The translations under genes were made by a program, and so were the position numbers. DNA of 64,000 nt from Undaria pinnatifida (Eukaryota > Sar > Phaeophyceae > Laminariales > Alariaceae): assembly GCA_012845835.1 (NCBI GenBank), contig JABAKD010000027.1, positions 16,072,573 to 16,136,572 of the forward strand. The letters run 5' to 3'. Positions 11,346 to 22,657 of the stretch are shown here, one piece after another. Numbering within the stretch: position 1 is the stretch's first letter; the number at the start of each line of letters is the position of its first letter. The notes under the pieces are model-generated. The model was not told the DNA's origin and did not search any database. It saw only the letters and a program-made list of their open reading frames with translations.

Positions 11346-13800
11346 CGCTGAGGGTAGAACCCCCCACGGGTGGAGCTGGGAAAAGTTTGTAAAAAAATGG
11401 ATAAAACGCTAAAAATAGTTATCGTTAGCCAGCATACGGCGAACTGCACAAACTCTCACCTTCTCGAGGGGGCTGCGGCTTCAGCGACACCATTTCGGTT
11501 AACAACACATTCACGAGGTGAAAAAAATAGAGACCGGGCATCAACTCTCATCAGGGGAGTGCGCGTGGTTCATCGTAGTTGAAGCCGCACGGTCGATAAC
11601 AATGATTTATGATAGCAATGCTCTATAGTAGCAAGGATCTATGATAGCAATGATCTATCATACTAGTCTAATGATGCATCATACTATTAATAGTCTAATA
11701 TTCCAACATTGATGTTATTTTGTTTGACCTCCGACAATGCAGCGTAGATGCCGTCCCGACCATGATTATCCGAGTACAACAACAAAATTAATCGGCGGCA
11801 CAAAGTAAAGTAATTGCCATACATAGTACTCGTATAATCGTATCATCTTTAAATGGGCCTGCAGGAGAATTTTTTAATGCGCTTGAGTGTTGTATATCTT
11901 ATCCATTGGGTTGGGCGGCCTTCGCTTCGTGGGACATGACAGAGGGTATTGTATTAACATTTGCCGGGGTGGCGTTGGCTTCGGGTCTCTTACTGATCAT
12001 TTACTGTTATTTGGCTACTACAGGAGCGTCAAGCGTGGATGGCTTCAAGGAGTTGTAATGATTGGGGGCCGGCTTTTAGGTTTGGATGGGGATATTACAG
12101 GAGTATTTTTAGGTGCGTCAATCGTGGTTGTAGCTCAAGGAGTTATACAGGGCGGCGGCAATCCATAGGGAGTTGATTTGAACGGGAGTGTTTTGTGGTG
12201 CAACCTCGATCTTCATCCGCGTTCACTTCGTGAACTATCGTCTCAACACAAACACTGTGGAAACTCCTCCAGTTTGGGGTGGTGTTTTACGCGGTGCTGG
12301 ACCGTTTTCATCGGCTTAATACCAAACGCTGTCGAAACTTTCATGTACGTGTGGATTGACGTGTTATGCGTCGCCGCTGTCAAGGTCTTAGAATCGCTAC
12401 ATTGAGCGCGCGGCGTCAGCCGCGGAAACCTTGTTACCGTTTGCCTTCCAACAAGGTGCAGGGAGTAATTAATTATACACGCCGTGTGCCGAATGCTGCC
12501 ACTCTCACCCAATCCATTCTCCTTCCCTGCTTGTACTTCCTTGTTTATATATTTTTAAAGAATCGATGACTTGCTGTTGGTTGCAACAAAAAACACACGA
12601 GAAAACTCTCGCAGTCCGTCCAGAAAAAGCGGAAATACGAAGGGTGTCTCGTATAATATGTATATGTGTAGGAATAGCCGAAACGTTGAAATTTGCGCCT
12701 TCCTAATGAGCGGAACAACGGCACCAAAGTGATCCATCGATCGATCGATCGGAGTCCCTTTTACACATTGTCCGGGCGCATCTTCCAAGGTCCGGTCAGC
12801 CTGTTCGCTACTGCACGATTCTGCGGGCTAGGAAATACCTCCTAGCTACGATAGCCTCCCAAGCCAACCCTAAACAAAAGCCATAGCCCTAGCCAACCCA
12901 TATACAGTAAAAACTAGCCGAACCAAGTCAGACAAATGACTGCGTCGCGTTCGTGTCGAGGGGGAAATCCGACCTTGGACCACAATTCGCCTTCCTGGCC
13001 AATAGGAAGGAGTTAAAAAATCCTGTAAAATTCCGTCCGGACAAGTTTTGAAAACTACTGGCTGTTTCGCCACTATTACGGGTGTTTGAAGTATAACGCC
13101 GATTCGACCTTCAACAACTGGAACCTTATTAATAGTGTATTTCAACTAGTTAACTCTGTCGATAAGACCAATAAAACTAGCTGGTGAACCGCTGCCTCGT
13201 CTTGTCCTGGGTGTGCCTGACGTTCAGCCCCACATCGTCCCATCGAATAATAGCATTGCATATGTACCATACAGCACTGTAATGGATTGCAGCAGCATCT
13301 ACGTACTATTAATGCCAGATTACTACCAGGTTAGTACCAGATTAGTACCTTGGCCACAGGAGGAAACTCGGCTTGGCTCGTTGCATGGTTCAAATTGGTA
13401 ACATCGTAGTGACGCGACGACAGCAGCGAGAGCACAAACACCTGGCACACCGTCCCTACCACAACGTGAATATATCCTTTATTAAAATACACGTGCACCC
13501 ACGGTTTCGGTGACAAAAACTACTTGAAATTAGTGTTGGACAAGCTTTGCGATAGTAAAAGAGATAAACGTGAATGCCCTTAATGGCATAGTACTCGTAC
13601 ACACACGCGCACACGCTCCTAAAAACACCAGGTCAAAATGCCAAACGAAATACCGGTAAACGCGAGAATCACCAATGATACTCGTATACGCGTCCTCGAA
13701 CCTTACCCTTTTAGAACGATAAACAAAACCCAGTAATGTCGAGCAGTTCGTGCTAGAAAACGTGGGTGCAGTTCAGAAGGTGTTAATGAAATTACCGGCC
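11346..13800. other. Non-coding stretch downstream of second gene
   Basis: Imperfect internal duplication at about 12025-12150 (GGAGCGTCAAGCGTGGATGG compared with GGTGCGTCAATCGTGGTTGT). No gene supported. Confidence 0.4.
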
Positions 13801-13835
13801 ACAAGGCAAAATCCTCGTCAAAATCGTCAAAATCG

Positions 13836-14012
13836 TCAAAAATCGTCAAAATCGTTCCAAGTCTGCGCGTACGCCAGCTCCGCTAGCACGATTTTTCGGG
13901 GCGACCCTGGGTAGGAATCTCTGTACATGAGGCCAGGGTTGTAAGCGTCTCCCACTGCACCGTCTGAATAAATCCACGCCGACAAGCCGTCCACCTCAAT
14001 CAGCTCGCACAT
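13836..14012 (-). CDS. Second gene, terminal exon
   Basis: 58 codons and a TGA stop. CELIEVDGLSAWIYSDGAVG, then GLMYRDSYPG and KIVLAELAYAQTW. Acceptor GTGTCAG|ATG after (TTGTTCT)-rich sequence. The stop lies inside a short tandem repeat of GATTTTGAC units and is created by one extra T. No domain recognised. Confidence 0.65.
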   Translation of the reverse strand: MCELIEVDGLSAWIYSDGAVGDAYNPGLMYRDSYPGSPRKIVLAELAYAQTWNDFDDF

Positions 14013-14194
14013 CTGACACAACAAGAACAAGAACAGGAATAGGAACACGACAAGAACGTGAAAAATACAGGAGGTGGTGATTGTACATACTTCGCAGTAT
14101 ATAGGGAGGAGGGTGGTGCATTGATCTCTTTTACATGGAGAGGGGTGGGGTGGTTTCGTTCTTCTCTTTGCTCTTGGCTTAACTTAGCGCTCAC

Positions 14195-14380
14195 CTTTTC
14201 TGCGGCGACATTCACGGACATGCCACTCCCCGAGCTATTTATAGACCCGCGGTCGTCCCACTGGTCATCGTCCACGTCCTCTGACAGGTCAGTCAACTGA
14301 GGATCAGGGACAATTTTGTCGCCTGCGCGGTACAGCGGGACACCTAAGGCCTCGCTCACGCTCTGCGCTTCGGCCACCAC
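14195..14380 (-). CDS. Second gene, exon e
   Basis: 62 codons, phase 0: VSEALGVPLYRAGDKIVPDP, then an acidic stretch DLSEDVDDDQWDD and a Ser/Gly-rich tail. Acceptor AATTCAG|GTG is somewhat weak, donor GAAAAG|GTGAGC is good. An ATG upstream (MNADTLIQVV) continues the frame, so this could also be a short separate first exon. Confidence 0.6.
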
Positions 14381-14412
14381 CTGAATTAGCGTATCCGCAT
14401 TCATACCGTAGA

Positions 14413-15119
14413 AAAGGGTACACGGACGCTTTTTTTATGTTGCTATTTCGCGTTACATACCATACCATGGAAAAAAGAGACGACCAGTAGTCTTATTAAT
14501 AGTTGTATACTAGATATACTGCTATTTCGCATGATGTATTCATCCCGTGAAAAAAATGACGCGAGTTATAGTTATGTAATGTCGTATATAGCGTTTCGTG
14601 TTGTGATCGCCGTCCTAAGTAATGACCGCCGTAGTGACTGCCCTAGTGATTGCCCTAGTGACTGCCCTAGTGACCCAGTCAACCTATTAATAGTGACGCA
14701 ATCAACCTAAGGACTGGGCGAGAATGACGGTGTTTATTCTGCATAATATTTGTCAGCTTTTGCTTCTCAAGTTCCTTGGGGAAACGTACTGGAGCATTGA
14801 TTGCCTCTGCGCATCTGCATATTGTTGGAAGGCAAATAAAATATAAAACTACATGCGACGGACAGGACGCCGTGGGGCTCGGCAGAAGGAGAGGGGAGCC
14901 GAAACGGAAAGCCATCAACCCTTTCAGCTCTGTACTACCATTACTACACATGGCGGCAAAAGCAGTCGAATTGACCAGTCGAATTGACCACTGGAATTGC
15001 AATATTTTAGTAACAGGTACCAGGTATAATATTCGGAGTTGAAAAATAGCAGGGTTTTTCAGGGATGACGAAGCGTCCCTTATTAATAGTAGTAAGATAC
15101 TAGTAAGATAGTAGGCTCA
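14413..15119. other. Intron of second gene, first part
   Basis: Contains short tandem GTGACTGCCCTAGTGA units (14630-14680) and ATTAATAGT motifs. No exon pattern seen. Confidence 0.4.
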
Positions 15120-15380
15120 GGAGGTTTCCAAAACCTCGCGGGGCGAACCGGGTCGGATCGGAAGGTGTTCGCAATCTCATTGGTTGGGTCGGGTCGGGTT
15201 GGGTCGGGTCGGGTCGGGTCAGGAGGTTTTCAAACATCGCGGGTCGGGTCAGGAGGTTTTCTTATATCACGGGTCGGGTCGGGGTCGGGTCGGGTGACCC
15301 CGACCCGACCCGACCCGACCCGACCCGACCCGACCCGACCCGCGAGAGTGGCCCAACCAGTAAAAAGCCCGGGGAAATAG
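15120..15380. repeat. GGGTC foldback element, copy 1
   Basis: Runs of GGGTCGGGTC separated by CAGGAGGTTTTC spacers, then a switch at GGTGACCCCGACCC to CGACCCGACCC, ending GAGAGTGGCCCAACCAGTAA. Related to 29300-29515, 42228-42425 and 61985-62185. Hairpin and G-quadruplex potential. Confidence 0.75.
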
Positions 15381-17690
15381 TTAATACCGGTGTATGGTAT
15401 ATGGTAGCTCTCTCGCTACTTGCGCTGATGTGTATAGTTGTGGCTATGTTCAATTTGCGTGTGCTGGTGGAAGGTGGGGAAAGAAATACGAACAAATCTC
15501 CTGGTAGGTTTTATCGGAGAATTTCGGTTGGACGGCGTGGATCTCCGGCTTCAGATTTTGTATTGGCATCACACGCGAGCGCCGTCGCCGCGGCAAAGGG
15601 GCGGAGGGGGAGGGTCGGGGGCATGCTGCTCTCCCTTTCGCCTACATTGACTGTAGTGACTGCATGGTATTATTGAGAGGGAGAAGAGTCACTGCGAGGG
15701 TTGCAAGTTAGCTGGGCTTACTTGATTAGTTATTCCTCGACGCTCGGGGGGCGGAGGGGAGGGTCTGGGCCATGACGCTCTCCCTGTTGCCGGTATTGCC
15801 TGTATTGTGCTATTGAGAGAGAGTCATCGCTAGGTTGTGAGTTGGCTGGAGTTATTTGTTATTTTTTTTTCTTCACGCCTGTTACGATCGAGTTAGCACC
15901 GCGGAAAAAATTCCGTCTGCCTGAATTGCGGGACTTTTACGACTGGAAATTCGTTTTTGGGGACAAATTACTTGGCATTTGTATGGGGAGGTGTTGTGCG
16001 GCTCTAAAGGGGTTGACCCAATATCGTCGAAATTTGATGCGTTTTCTTAAATTAGCACAATGTGTGTTGTGTGTTGTGTTGTGTGTTTGTGTGTTTTTTG
16101 GTTTCTTGCCCAAGGCATGGGGTTGTTGATGGGGTTGTCCTATCAATTTTTCCCACCTTGTACTGCAAGTTTACCTACGGTATAGAACTCCTCACGTGAC
16201 CCACCTTCGACCAAAAAAATAATAGTGCACCCCTACCTACTCTAATACTACTGTAATACTACTGCAATACTACTGTAATACTACTATTATACTCCTGTTT
16301 TAGTAGCATTGCATGCTTCACTTGGGTGGCGAAAAAAGCAAGACCCCGTAAATTTCCGCACCAAACTAACTGTAATACCTACTGCAGCCAAAAATAACTA
16401 GTCGGCGACTCATTGTCAGCGATCTCACAGCCCTAATCATTTTGTAGGATACCACTATGGACGTGAACACAAAGGCCTTTTGGTGTTCATGCTATCTCCG
16501 AACGGTCCCTACTTTTTCTGTCCAGATTGGAATACGCAAACCGTACAGCTGCTGCTGCTGCGCGCTTACTCGCCTGCTGCTCTAAGGAAGTGTCCGGGTT
16601 GGTGCTGTAGTAGATGGTGTCCATGAAGAGAGTGGGGGCCATGCTATCTGATCGTAGGAGCAGTCGAAGAACTGCCCGGGCTTCCATGCGGCCCGACGCG
16701 GATTGCACCCCGACAAGGCGTACATTGCCTTGGAGAAGATATCTGCCGAACAACCAAAACGCATAGCCAGATTGGTATTATAGGTACCATTGCTATTTTT
16801 CCATCTCACCTGCAACTTGCGACACACTTTCTGTTGCTAAAATCGGTATAACCTCTTCACACGGCGGTGCACCCTACATAATTAAGTATTAATAGTAGCA
16901 CTCCCACGAGGCGTACGTTGCCTTGGAGGAGGTATCTGCCGAAATAAAACGCAGCGCAAAACATCCTTGCGGTACTGCTGCTGCTGTTGTTTGCTAGTGA
17001 TTGCACTATGACTAGCGATCACGATCACGAGGGCGCTTTTGAGGAAGCGATCAAAGTGGAACGATGCGTTAACGTGCCATACACAGACGTCAGGTACCAG
17101 TCCGGGTGTAGTCCGGGTCCAAACGTAACCCACGTTTGCACCTGGACTGTCCCAGAGTGGATGGCAGTTGGATCCACGGACTGGTAGAACTTAGCAGTAC
17201 ATACGTAGATCAAACACCAAATACGCCTATGAAAAATTCCACGCTAAGCGGCTACCAAGCAAAAACCGTAAACCAAACAAGCCACAGTCAACCACTAACC
17301 AACTCAGTCAGTTCGTAGTTCGATTACCGCACATACCACAATAGTTACACGGGTACAGTCGTGGCCCCTCACTAGAGTGTGGTGCCTTGTCATTAGTGCG
17401 GTGCCTTGCCATATGACATATCACCGCACTAAAGTGGGACCCCGGGCTATCCCGATATAGTGCTGTAACCGGTACTCTGTAGGACGAGGTCGTGATATCA
17501 AACTTTCACCACACTAACCTGGGGACCCGCACTAACGCGGGGTTACGACTAAACTGCCCCCCACCGCACTAAACGCTACTGCACCAACGCAGGACCACGA
17601 CTGCAAGCTCAGGGTAGGATGCCATACGAAACCCCCTGTATAGCCAATACCAGGTACTTATAGTAGTATGGGACTGGCATGTACGTACGC
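15381..17690. other. Intron of second gene, middle part
   Basis: Apart from the doubtful exon at 16.6 kb, I see two similar blocks at 15590-15670 and 15745-15840 (GCGGAGGGG.AGGGTC...CTCTCCC) and ACT(G/A)TAATACT repeats at 16240-16290. No gene. Confidence 0.4.
16573..16744 (-). CDS. Possible extra exon or decayed exon
   Basis: An acceptor-like TTCGGCAG|ATATC and two competing frames: one reads YLLQGNVRLVGVQ, then MAPTLFMDTIYYST; the other reads IFSKAMYALSGCNPRRAAW. Neither phase links the exons on either side. Its 5' edge is repeated at about 16905-16955, as seen at real exons of the ROCO gene. It could be an alternative or dead exon. Confidence 0.25.
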
Positions 17691-17739
17691 TGACTTCTGA
17701 TTTCATTTATTATTTTTTTTTGGCCGATGTACGACTTGC

Positions 17740-17895
17740 TTCAGCTATGAGATATACGTGTACCATTTTGGGTTCGTTTTACTCTTTTCCAGGGACGTTC
17801 TTCCACTCCACACTGACTGGGGCCTGAACTGTGAGCACGAACTTGATTATGCGAGTTAATGTGAGGGCAACAACAGCAACAACAACAACGACAAC
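17740..17895 (+). repeat. Dispersed repeat with (AAC)n tail, copy 2
   Basis: Matches the 3.8-kb and 46.3-kb copies: CTTCAGCTATGAGATA.ACGTG, then CCAGGGACGTTCTTCCACTC, ending in CAACAACAGCAACAACAAC. Confidence 0.6.
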
Positions 17896-18044
17896 CTTCA
17901 CTCACCCCAATAGAGCGCGGTTCTGCGTCGAGCACGAGCGTCGAATTCCCATGCACGATCTCGTGTCTTCCCCCATGCGGAAGATGACCTCTGGGTCCGT
18001 CGTGCCTCGCAACGTCGACGGCTCGGCCTGATCACCACGGCACC

Positions 18045-19170
18045 ACCATAAGGACACCATGAGGACGACACCAAGACACCATAAGGAAACCGTAAGGACA
18101 CCATAAGGACATCACGAGGACACCATACGGACACCATGAGGACACCACAAGGACACCATACGGACAGCATAAGGACGCTCAACAAGGACACAAGGCCGCC
18201 ACAAGGACCGCATAAGGACACCACAAGCACAACAAAAGGGTATCATAACGGCTACCATAAGGACGCCACCGAGACACCACAAGGATACCATAAAATATAC
18301 AAGGACACTATCAGAGCACCGTAACAGCACCGTAAGGACACCACAAGGACACCATTAGGGCACCATAAGGATACCGTCCTTACGGGCACAGATAATACCA
18401 TTAGGGCACCATACGGGCACAGATAAAGACACCGTAAGGTCAGCATAAAGACAACGCAAGGACACCATAAGGACACCACGAGGACACCGTAAAGACACCA
18501 AACGGGCGCATTTTACCATAGGAGCACAGACAAGGACACCATAAGGGCACAGATAAGAACACCGTGAGGACAACATAAGGATAACAAAATCACACCATAA
18601 GCACACCATAAGGACACCACACGGGCAAAGATAAGGACACGATAAGGGCACAGAGGACATCATCAGGGCACAGATAAGAACACCATGAGGCCAACACAAG
18701 GACAATGTAAACACTCCATAAGGGCACCACAAGGACACCACAAGGACACCATACGGGCAGAGTTAAGGACACCCTAAGGGCACCCTAGGGCAGAGTTAAG
18801 GACACCCTAAGGGCACCCTAAGGGCACCCTAAGGGCACAGATAAGGACACCATAAGGGTACCATACGTGCTCAGATAAGGATACCATGACGACAGCGTAA
18901 GGGCAACATAAAGACAACAACCACCAAAAGCACACCACAACGACACCATAACGACACAGACAAGGACACCACAACGACACCGTAAGGGCACAGTAAGGAC
19001 ACCATGAGGGCAACGTAAGGACACCATAAAAACAACATATTGCCACCGAGGGCGCACCATAACGACTCCATGATGACACAGACAAGGACGCCACAAGGAC
19101 ACCGTGAGGCCAAAATTAAAACACCATTAGAGGAAGCATAAGAACATAAAAACACCACAAGGACACAATA
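18045..19170. repeat. Degenerate minisatellite, ACACCATAAGG type
   Basis: More than 1.1 kb of about 12-bp units (GGACACCATAAGGACACCAC and variants). Open frames across it are artefacts of the repeat. In the long intron between second-gene exons d and e. Confidence 0.85.
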
Positions 19171-19465
19171 AGGACGGGTGCCAAAGGGTAGCGGCGATTT
19201 TGCGGTGTTCAGGTCTCAGATATTGTCGATTGCAAACACACCAATTCCAAGCAATTTTCTCCGCAAGCATGGATACAGCAATAAAGGGGACAACACCTCC
19301 AGAGTCCCAAAACCCCTCCCGATGTTAATTTCAAGTAATTAGTCTCCAACAATGAATTTCCAATAGTCAACTTCCAAAGTAGCTGGTAACATCGACCAAA
19401 GACCCGCTGTCCACAAAAACATTAAAATGGCTAACTTGCGGTTTGAGGTTTATCTCCTCCCTCAC

Positions 19466-19594
19466 CTCCCACAGCTGCCGCACGTTGCTCGGGAAATGTC
19501 GCATGTGTTCTCGGTTGGACGCATCTTTGATGCGAATATCTCGTACCGTCTCGTCCGACACGCCGAGCAACGCGCGCAAGAATCGAAGGTAGAC
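19466..19594 (-). CDS. Second gene, exon d
   Basis: 43 codons, phase 0 at both ends: VYLRFLRALLGVSDETVRDI, then REHMRHFPSNVRQLWE. Acceptor TTTCAAG|GTC (an earlier GGAAG|GTT would add VFK), donor TGGGAG|GTGAGG. Helical and charged, no family recognised. Confidence 0.62.
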
Positions 19595-20051
19595 CTTGAA
19601 AACCTTCCGTCAAAACCACATCAGAGGAGCGTTTCGAGACAAAGATGCCAGCAGACATGTTTATCAAGGGAAAAGTAGTACGTATTGGCGCTGTAGTACA
19701 TTATATACATGTATATAGTTCGAGGAATACCGGTAGGGTGTGACTCACCCCCCTTGGGATTCGCGAATTGTGGACCAAGGGACTCTACCACGGAGAGTAC
19801 CAGCGTGTGTCCGACAAAACAAACGTCAAATCAAATAACTTACGGGAGAAACATTTCACTCAACGATCTCTTGTGAAAACAACATATGTACATCAGTCAA
19901 AAACGATTCAAAATAAATAAATAAATAAAGTGAACACTCTTCAACAAATAAACACTTTCAGTAGATCAGGACACTTACAGTAGTTATCATCACGATATAT
20001 AAATCGCGGTTTTCCAAAAGCTGAGGACGGCTTTTTTTTTATTGACTTTAC

Positions 20052-20210
20052 CTTGGATTTAGTCTGCAGTTGCACACCTCGTTCGAGAACGGTATAGAGC
20101 ACCACAAGAAAAAAGGTCTGCAGTATAGGCTTAACTGTGTCGCCGTCGACTATCGCCGGTCTTGTTGGAACGAACGAGTGGCCATGTCGGCGGCGGTCGA
20201 GGATATCTTC
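20052..20210 (-). CDS. Second gene, exon c
   Basis: 53 codons: RPAIVDGDTVKPIL, then the hydrophobic QTFFLVVLYTVLERG. Acceptor GGCACAG|GAA (phase 0) and donor TCCAAG|GTAAAG. An alternative acceptor CCAAAG|CT, with a better poly-T tract, would add ALHKMERLGRA but breaks the phase. The hydrophobic run is borderline for a membrane helix. Confidence 0.6.
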
Positions 20211-20278
20211 CTGTGCCCGTCCGAGCCTTTCCATTTTATGCAGAGCTTTGGATATGTGTATCAGTAAAAAAAAACACA

Positions 20279-20340
20279 GTTTGTCGGGCTGACAGTTTGT
20301 CGGGCTGACAGTTTGTCGGGCTGACAGTTTGTCGGGCTGC
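20279..20340 (+). repeat. 16-bp tandem repeat, four units
   Basis: TTTGTCGGGCTGACAG repeated with almost no divergence, so recent. Confidence 0.85.
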
Positions 20341-20344
20341 CAAC

Positions 20345-21240
20345 ATTTACGAGTAGAGGTAAATAATTTGCTGATAATCTGGACAACTCGATCTATGATT
20401 GTTCCCGTAAAATTATCATGGTGTTAAATGTATCGTATGACACATGTTCACACATACCGGTATCATAAAGTAGTACTACACGACAGTGCCTGTGGCTGTA
20501 CCACCGGTACACACTGCTGCCGGTGCTGCAGTACAGGAAGCGTTCTGCCATAGCAGCCCTTGCCTTGCTGCTTCACTAGGACGTACCAGATGTATACTAT
20601 AAATATCACCAAAGGACTCAGCGATAATGGCGCTCGCTGTGGCGTGCGTTCTGCCTGTACGAGTACACGTCCTATAGCAGTCAACAGCAACAACAGTGTT
20701 CAGTATTGCTGTACGAGAACTGCTGTACGAGCAGTAACTGTTGTACGAGTACTGCTGTATGAGTAGTCAACTGCTGTACTTGTTCAGGCAGCGTTTCTCA
20801 CCTTGTACGTAACGATGGTTCAACCATTGATACTGCCCGAATAACCGGGGTGTAGACTATAGACCATGATACGATTTTGCTACCTGGTAGCTATGTATTG
20901 CACAGGTGCTCCCAGTAGTGCGGTCGCGCACTACACGTTTGTACTGTCGGGGGGAAAACGGTGGAGGTGATAGCAATTGCCAGTACTAGGGAGGATTATG
21001 TTCATGCTCATGTCTTCAGCCAAAATTTCGGAAACTACGACTTCACGTTAGCAAGTGCGGTTAGCATATAGCGCTATCACCAACTTCCATACTGCTGTGC
21101 TATTCTGCATGATGGCCTAGGTTCTATTATTTTGGCACCGCGTATTTCGTCGAGACGATATGTCAAAATCCAAGTTATGGCCGCTCCGCCATTGGGGTGG
21201 AGCTACCAGTTTTAATCCCTAGCACTTTCTAGAGTTCCTG
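20345..21240. other. Intron of second gene (c to b)
   Basis: Short degenerate repeats of CTGCTGTACGAG (20700-20780). No gene seen. Confidence 0.45.
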
Positions 21241-21262
21241 TTCGTGGTGAAAGTTTACTCAC

Positions 21263-21376
21263 CTCGCGTTCTTTGCGCTGCATGACGTAGTAGTCGGCCA
21301 AGGCGTAGGGGGACTGCCACGTTTTGAGAACGACAGAAAGCGCATTTCGGAAGGCGTCGCTTCGCACCGTCTCCTG
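21263..21376 (-). CDS. Second gene, exon b
   Basis: 38 codons (37 if the acceptor is GAGCAG|GAG). VRSDAFRNALSVVLKTWQ, then YALADYYVMQRKERE. The donor is the consensus CGCGAG|GTGAGT; acceptor GCTGAG|CAG after a pyrimidine-rich stretch. Phase 0. A clean exon with no long open frame around it. Helical; function unknown. Confidence 0.65.
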
Positions 21377-21449
21377 CTCAGCAAAGCATCGTACAGCGGC
21401 ACCGGGACAGCCAGATGTGGTAGATGTGATACACAGGATATGAATAATC

Positions 21450-22018
21450 TAATGTGAGATTATCAACAAAAGCAACACCGAAAACACCAACACCGAAAAC
21501 ACCAACACCGACAACAATACCAACACCAACATCACCAGCACAATCACCAACAACCACACCAGCACCACCACCACCACACTACCAACCCAGCCACCACCAC
21601 TCTCACCTACACCATCAACACCTCCAGCAGCACCACCACCAACAACAGCGCCTCATCATCCTATCACACCCAACACCGCCAATACCACCGCACCACCAAC
21701 ACCAAAGCACCAGCATCATCACCAGAAGCACCACCAGCACTAGCACCACCAGCACTAGCACCAACGCCGACACCAACATCCTCTCCTACCACCACCACCA
21801 ACGCCATCACTACCATCACCGCCACCAACACCATCACCTTCACCACCAGCTTGGCCACCACCACCACCACCACCGCCACCACCACTACTACCACCGCGAC
21901 TTACACCACCAATAACCTGCATCACCGCCATAATAACAACACAACCGACACCAACACCAACACCAACACCAACGCCACCAACACCAACACCGACACCGAC
22001 ACCACCAACACCACCACA
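21450..22018. repeat. ACC/AAC-rich low-complexity tract
   Basis: About 570 bp of ACCAACACC, CACCACCAC and relatives filling most of intron a of the second gene. Open frames on both strands are repeat-derived. Confidence 0.85.
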
Positions 22019-22032
22019 ATGTCCGAGCTCAC

Positions 22033-22249
22033 CTCCGGCACCTTGAGGACCGCCGCGATGCCCGAGTCCAAAGCTTTAGCAGCTTCCTGCCAGTTGTTGA
22101 CACGAGAAGAAACTTGACTGACCGCTACCCCTTTGGTGTCCCCCGGTACACGTCCCCCCGCGACGAGGTGCTCGTACCCTTTTCTCGCGGCAACTCCGTG
22201 GGGCATCGACCTCAAGAAGGTTGTGCCAAACATGGCATGGTTGACCAAG
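22033..22249 (-). CDS. Second gene (or continuation), exon a
   Basis: 72 codons: HAMFGTTFLRSMPHGVAARK, then NNWQEAAKALDSGIAAVLKV. Acceptor CCATCAG|C has a fine pyrimidine tract, donor CCGGAG|GTGAGC. It enters with one base and so cannot follow the ROCO exon at 22508-22657. Alternatively the frame starts upstream at an ATG at 22275 (MFSPLAAISL), making this a first exon. No domain recognised. Confidence 0.6.
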
Positions 22250-22479
22250 CTGATGGCAGCCAAAGGGGAAAACATATGCGAACGTTGCTGGAAGGCGGTC
22301 GATTTATTGTTATGGTGGGGGAATTTTGGCGTATTGCCGATTTTGCTTTTCCTCAAAACCTATCCCGGACCAATTCCAAGTAATACTCCCCACTAACTTG
22401 TAGGTGCAATTCTAAAGAGATTAAATCAGCCATGCGGCGAAAGAAGCGCGATTTTTTCTTTGGTTCAAGTTGAACATTT

Positions 22480-22498
22480 TTATTGGTCTTTTTTATTA
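22480..22498 (-). promoter_or_regulatory. Two AATAAA polyadenylation-type signals
   Basis: On the minus strand AATAAA occurs at 22498-22493 and again at 22485-22480, about 10-28 nt after the TAA of the last ROCO exon. They support transcript termination here. An AT-rich hexamer can arise by chance, so this is supportive only. Confidence 0.4.
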
Positions 22499-22507
22499 CT
22501 ACGGTAT

Positions 22508-22657
22508 TTAGCTCAAATTGAAGTTGAAGTCGACCACTGACCGCGTAACGTCTTCTCCCTCCAGCTGCTCCTCGTCCATGGCTCTCACCAGGAGACGAAG
22601 TACTTGCCCCACCTCCCTGCACGCCTTCATCCAGCGCTGTCGGTTGCTCTTTTGACT
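22508..22657 (-). CDS. ROCO gene exon 27: probable terminal exon
   Basis: 49 codons and a TAA stop. Helix RWMKACREVGQVLRLLVRAM, then an acidic stretch, ending FNFNLS. Acceptor TGTGCAG|AGT follows CATTTTT. No donor here fits the phase needed by the next exon downstream (22033-22249), which argues that this is the end of the gene. An upstream decayed copy of its 5' edge sits at about 22855-22935. Confidence 0.68.
   Translation of the reverse strand, partial: SQKSNRQRWMKACREVGQVLRLLVRAMDEEQLEGEDVTRSVVDFNFNLS

Noticed and set aside
10985-11449. Minus-strand 154-codon frame with hydrophobic start
   Set aside because: Its middle reads the reverse of a SINE body fragment; no support as a gene.
11887-12168. 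Plus-strand 93-codon hydrophobic frame
   Set aside because: Part is an internal imperfect duplication (GGAGCGTCAA type); no splice sites or family features.
17898-19158. Overlapping Cys/Val/Trp-rich minus-strand frames
   Set aside because: All lie in the ACACCATAAGG minisatellite.
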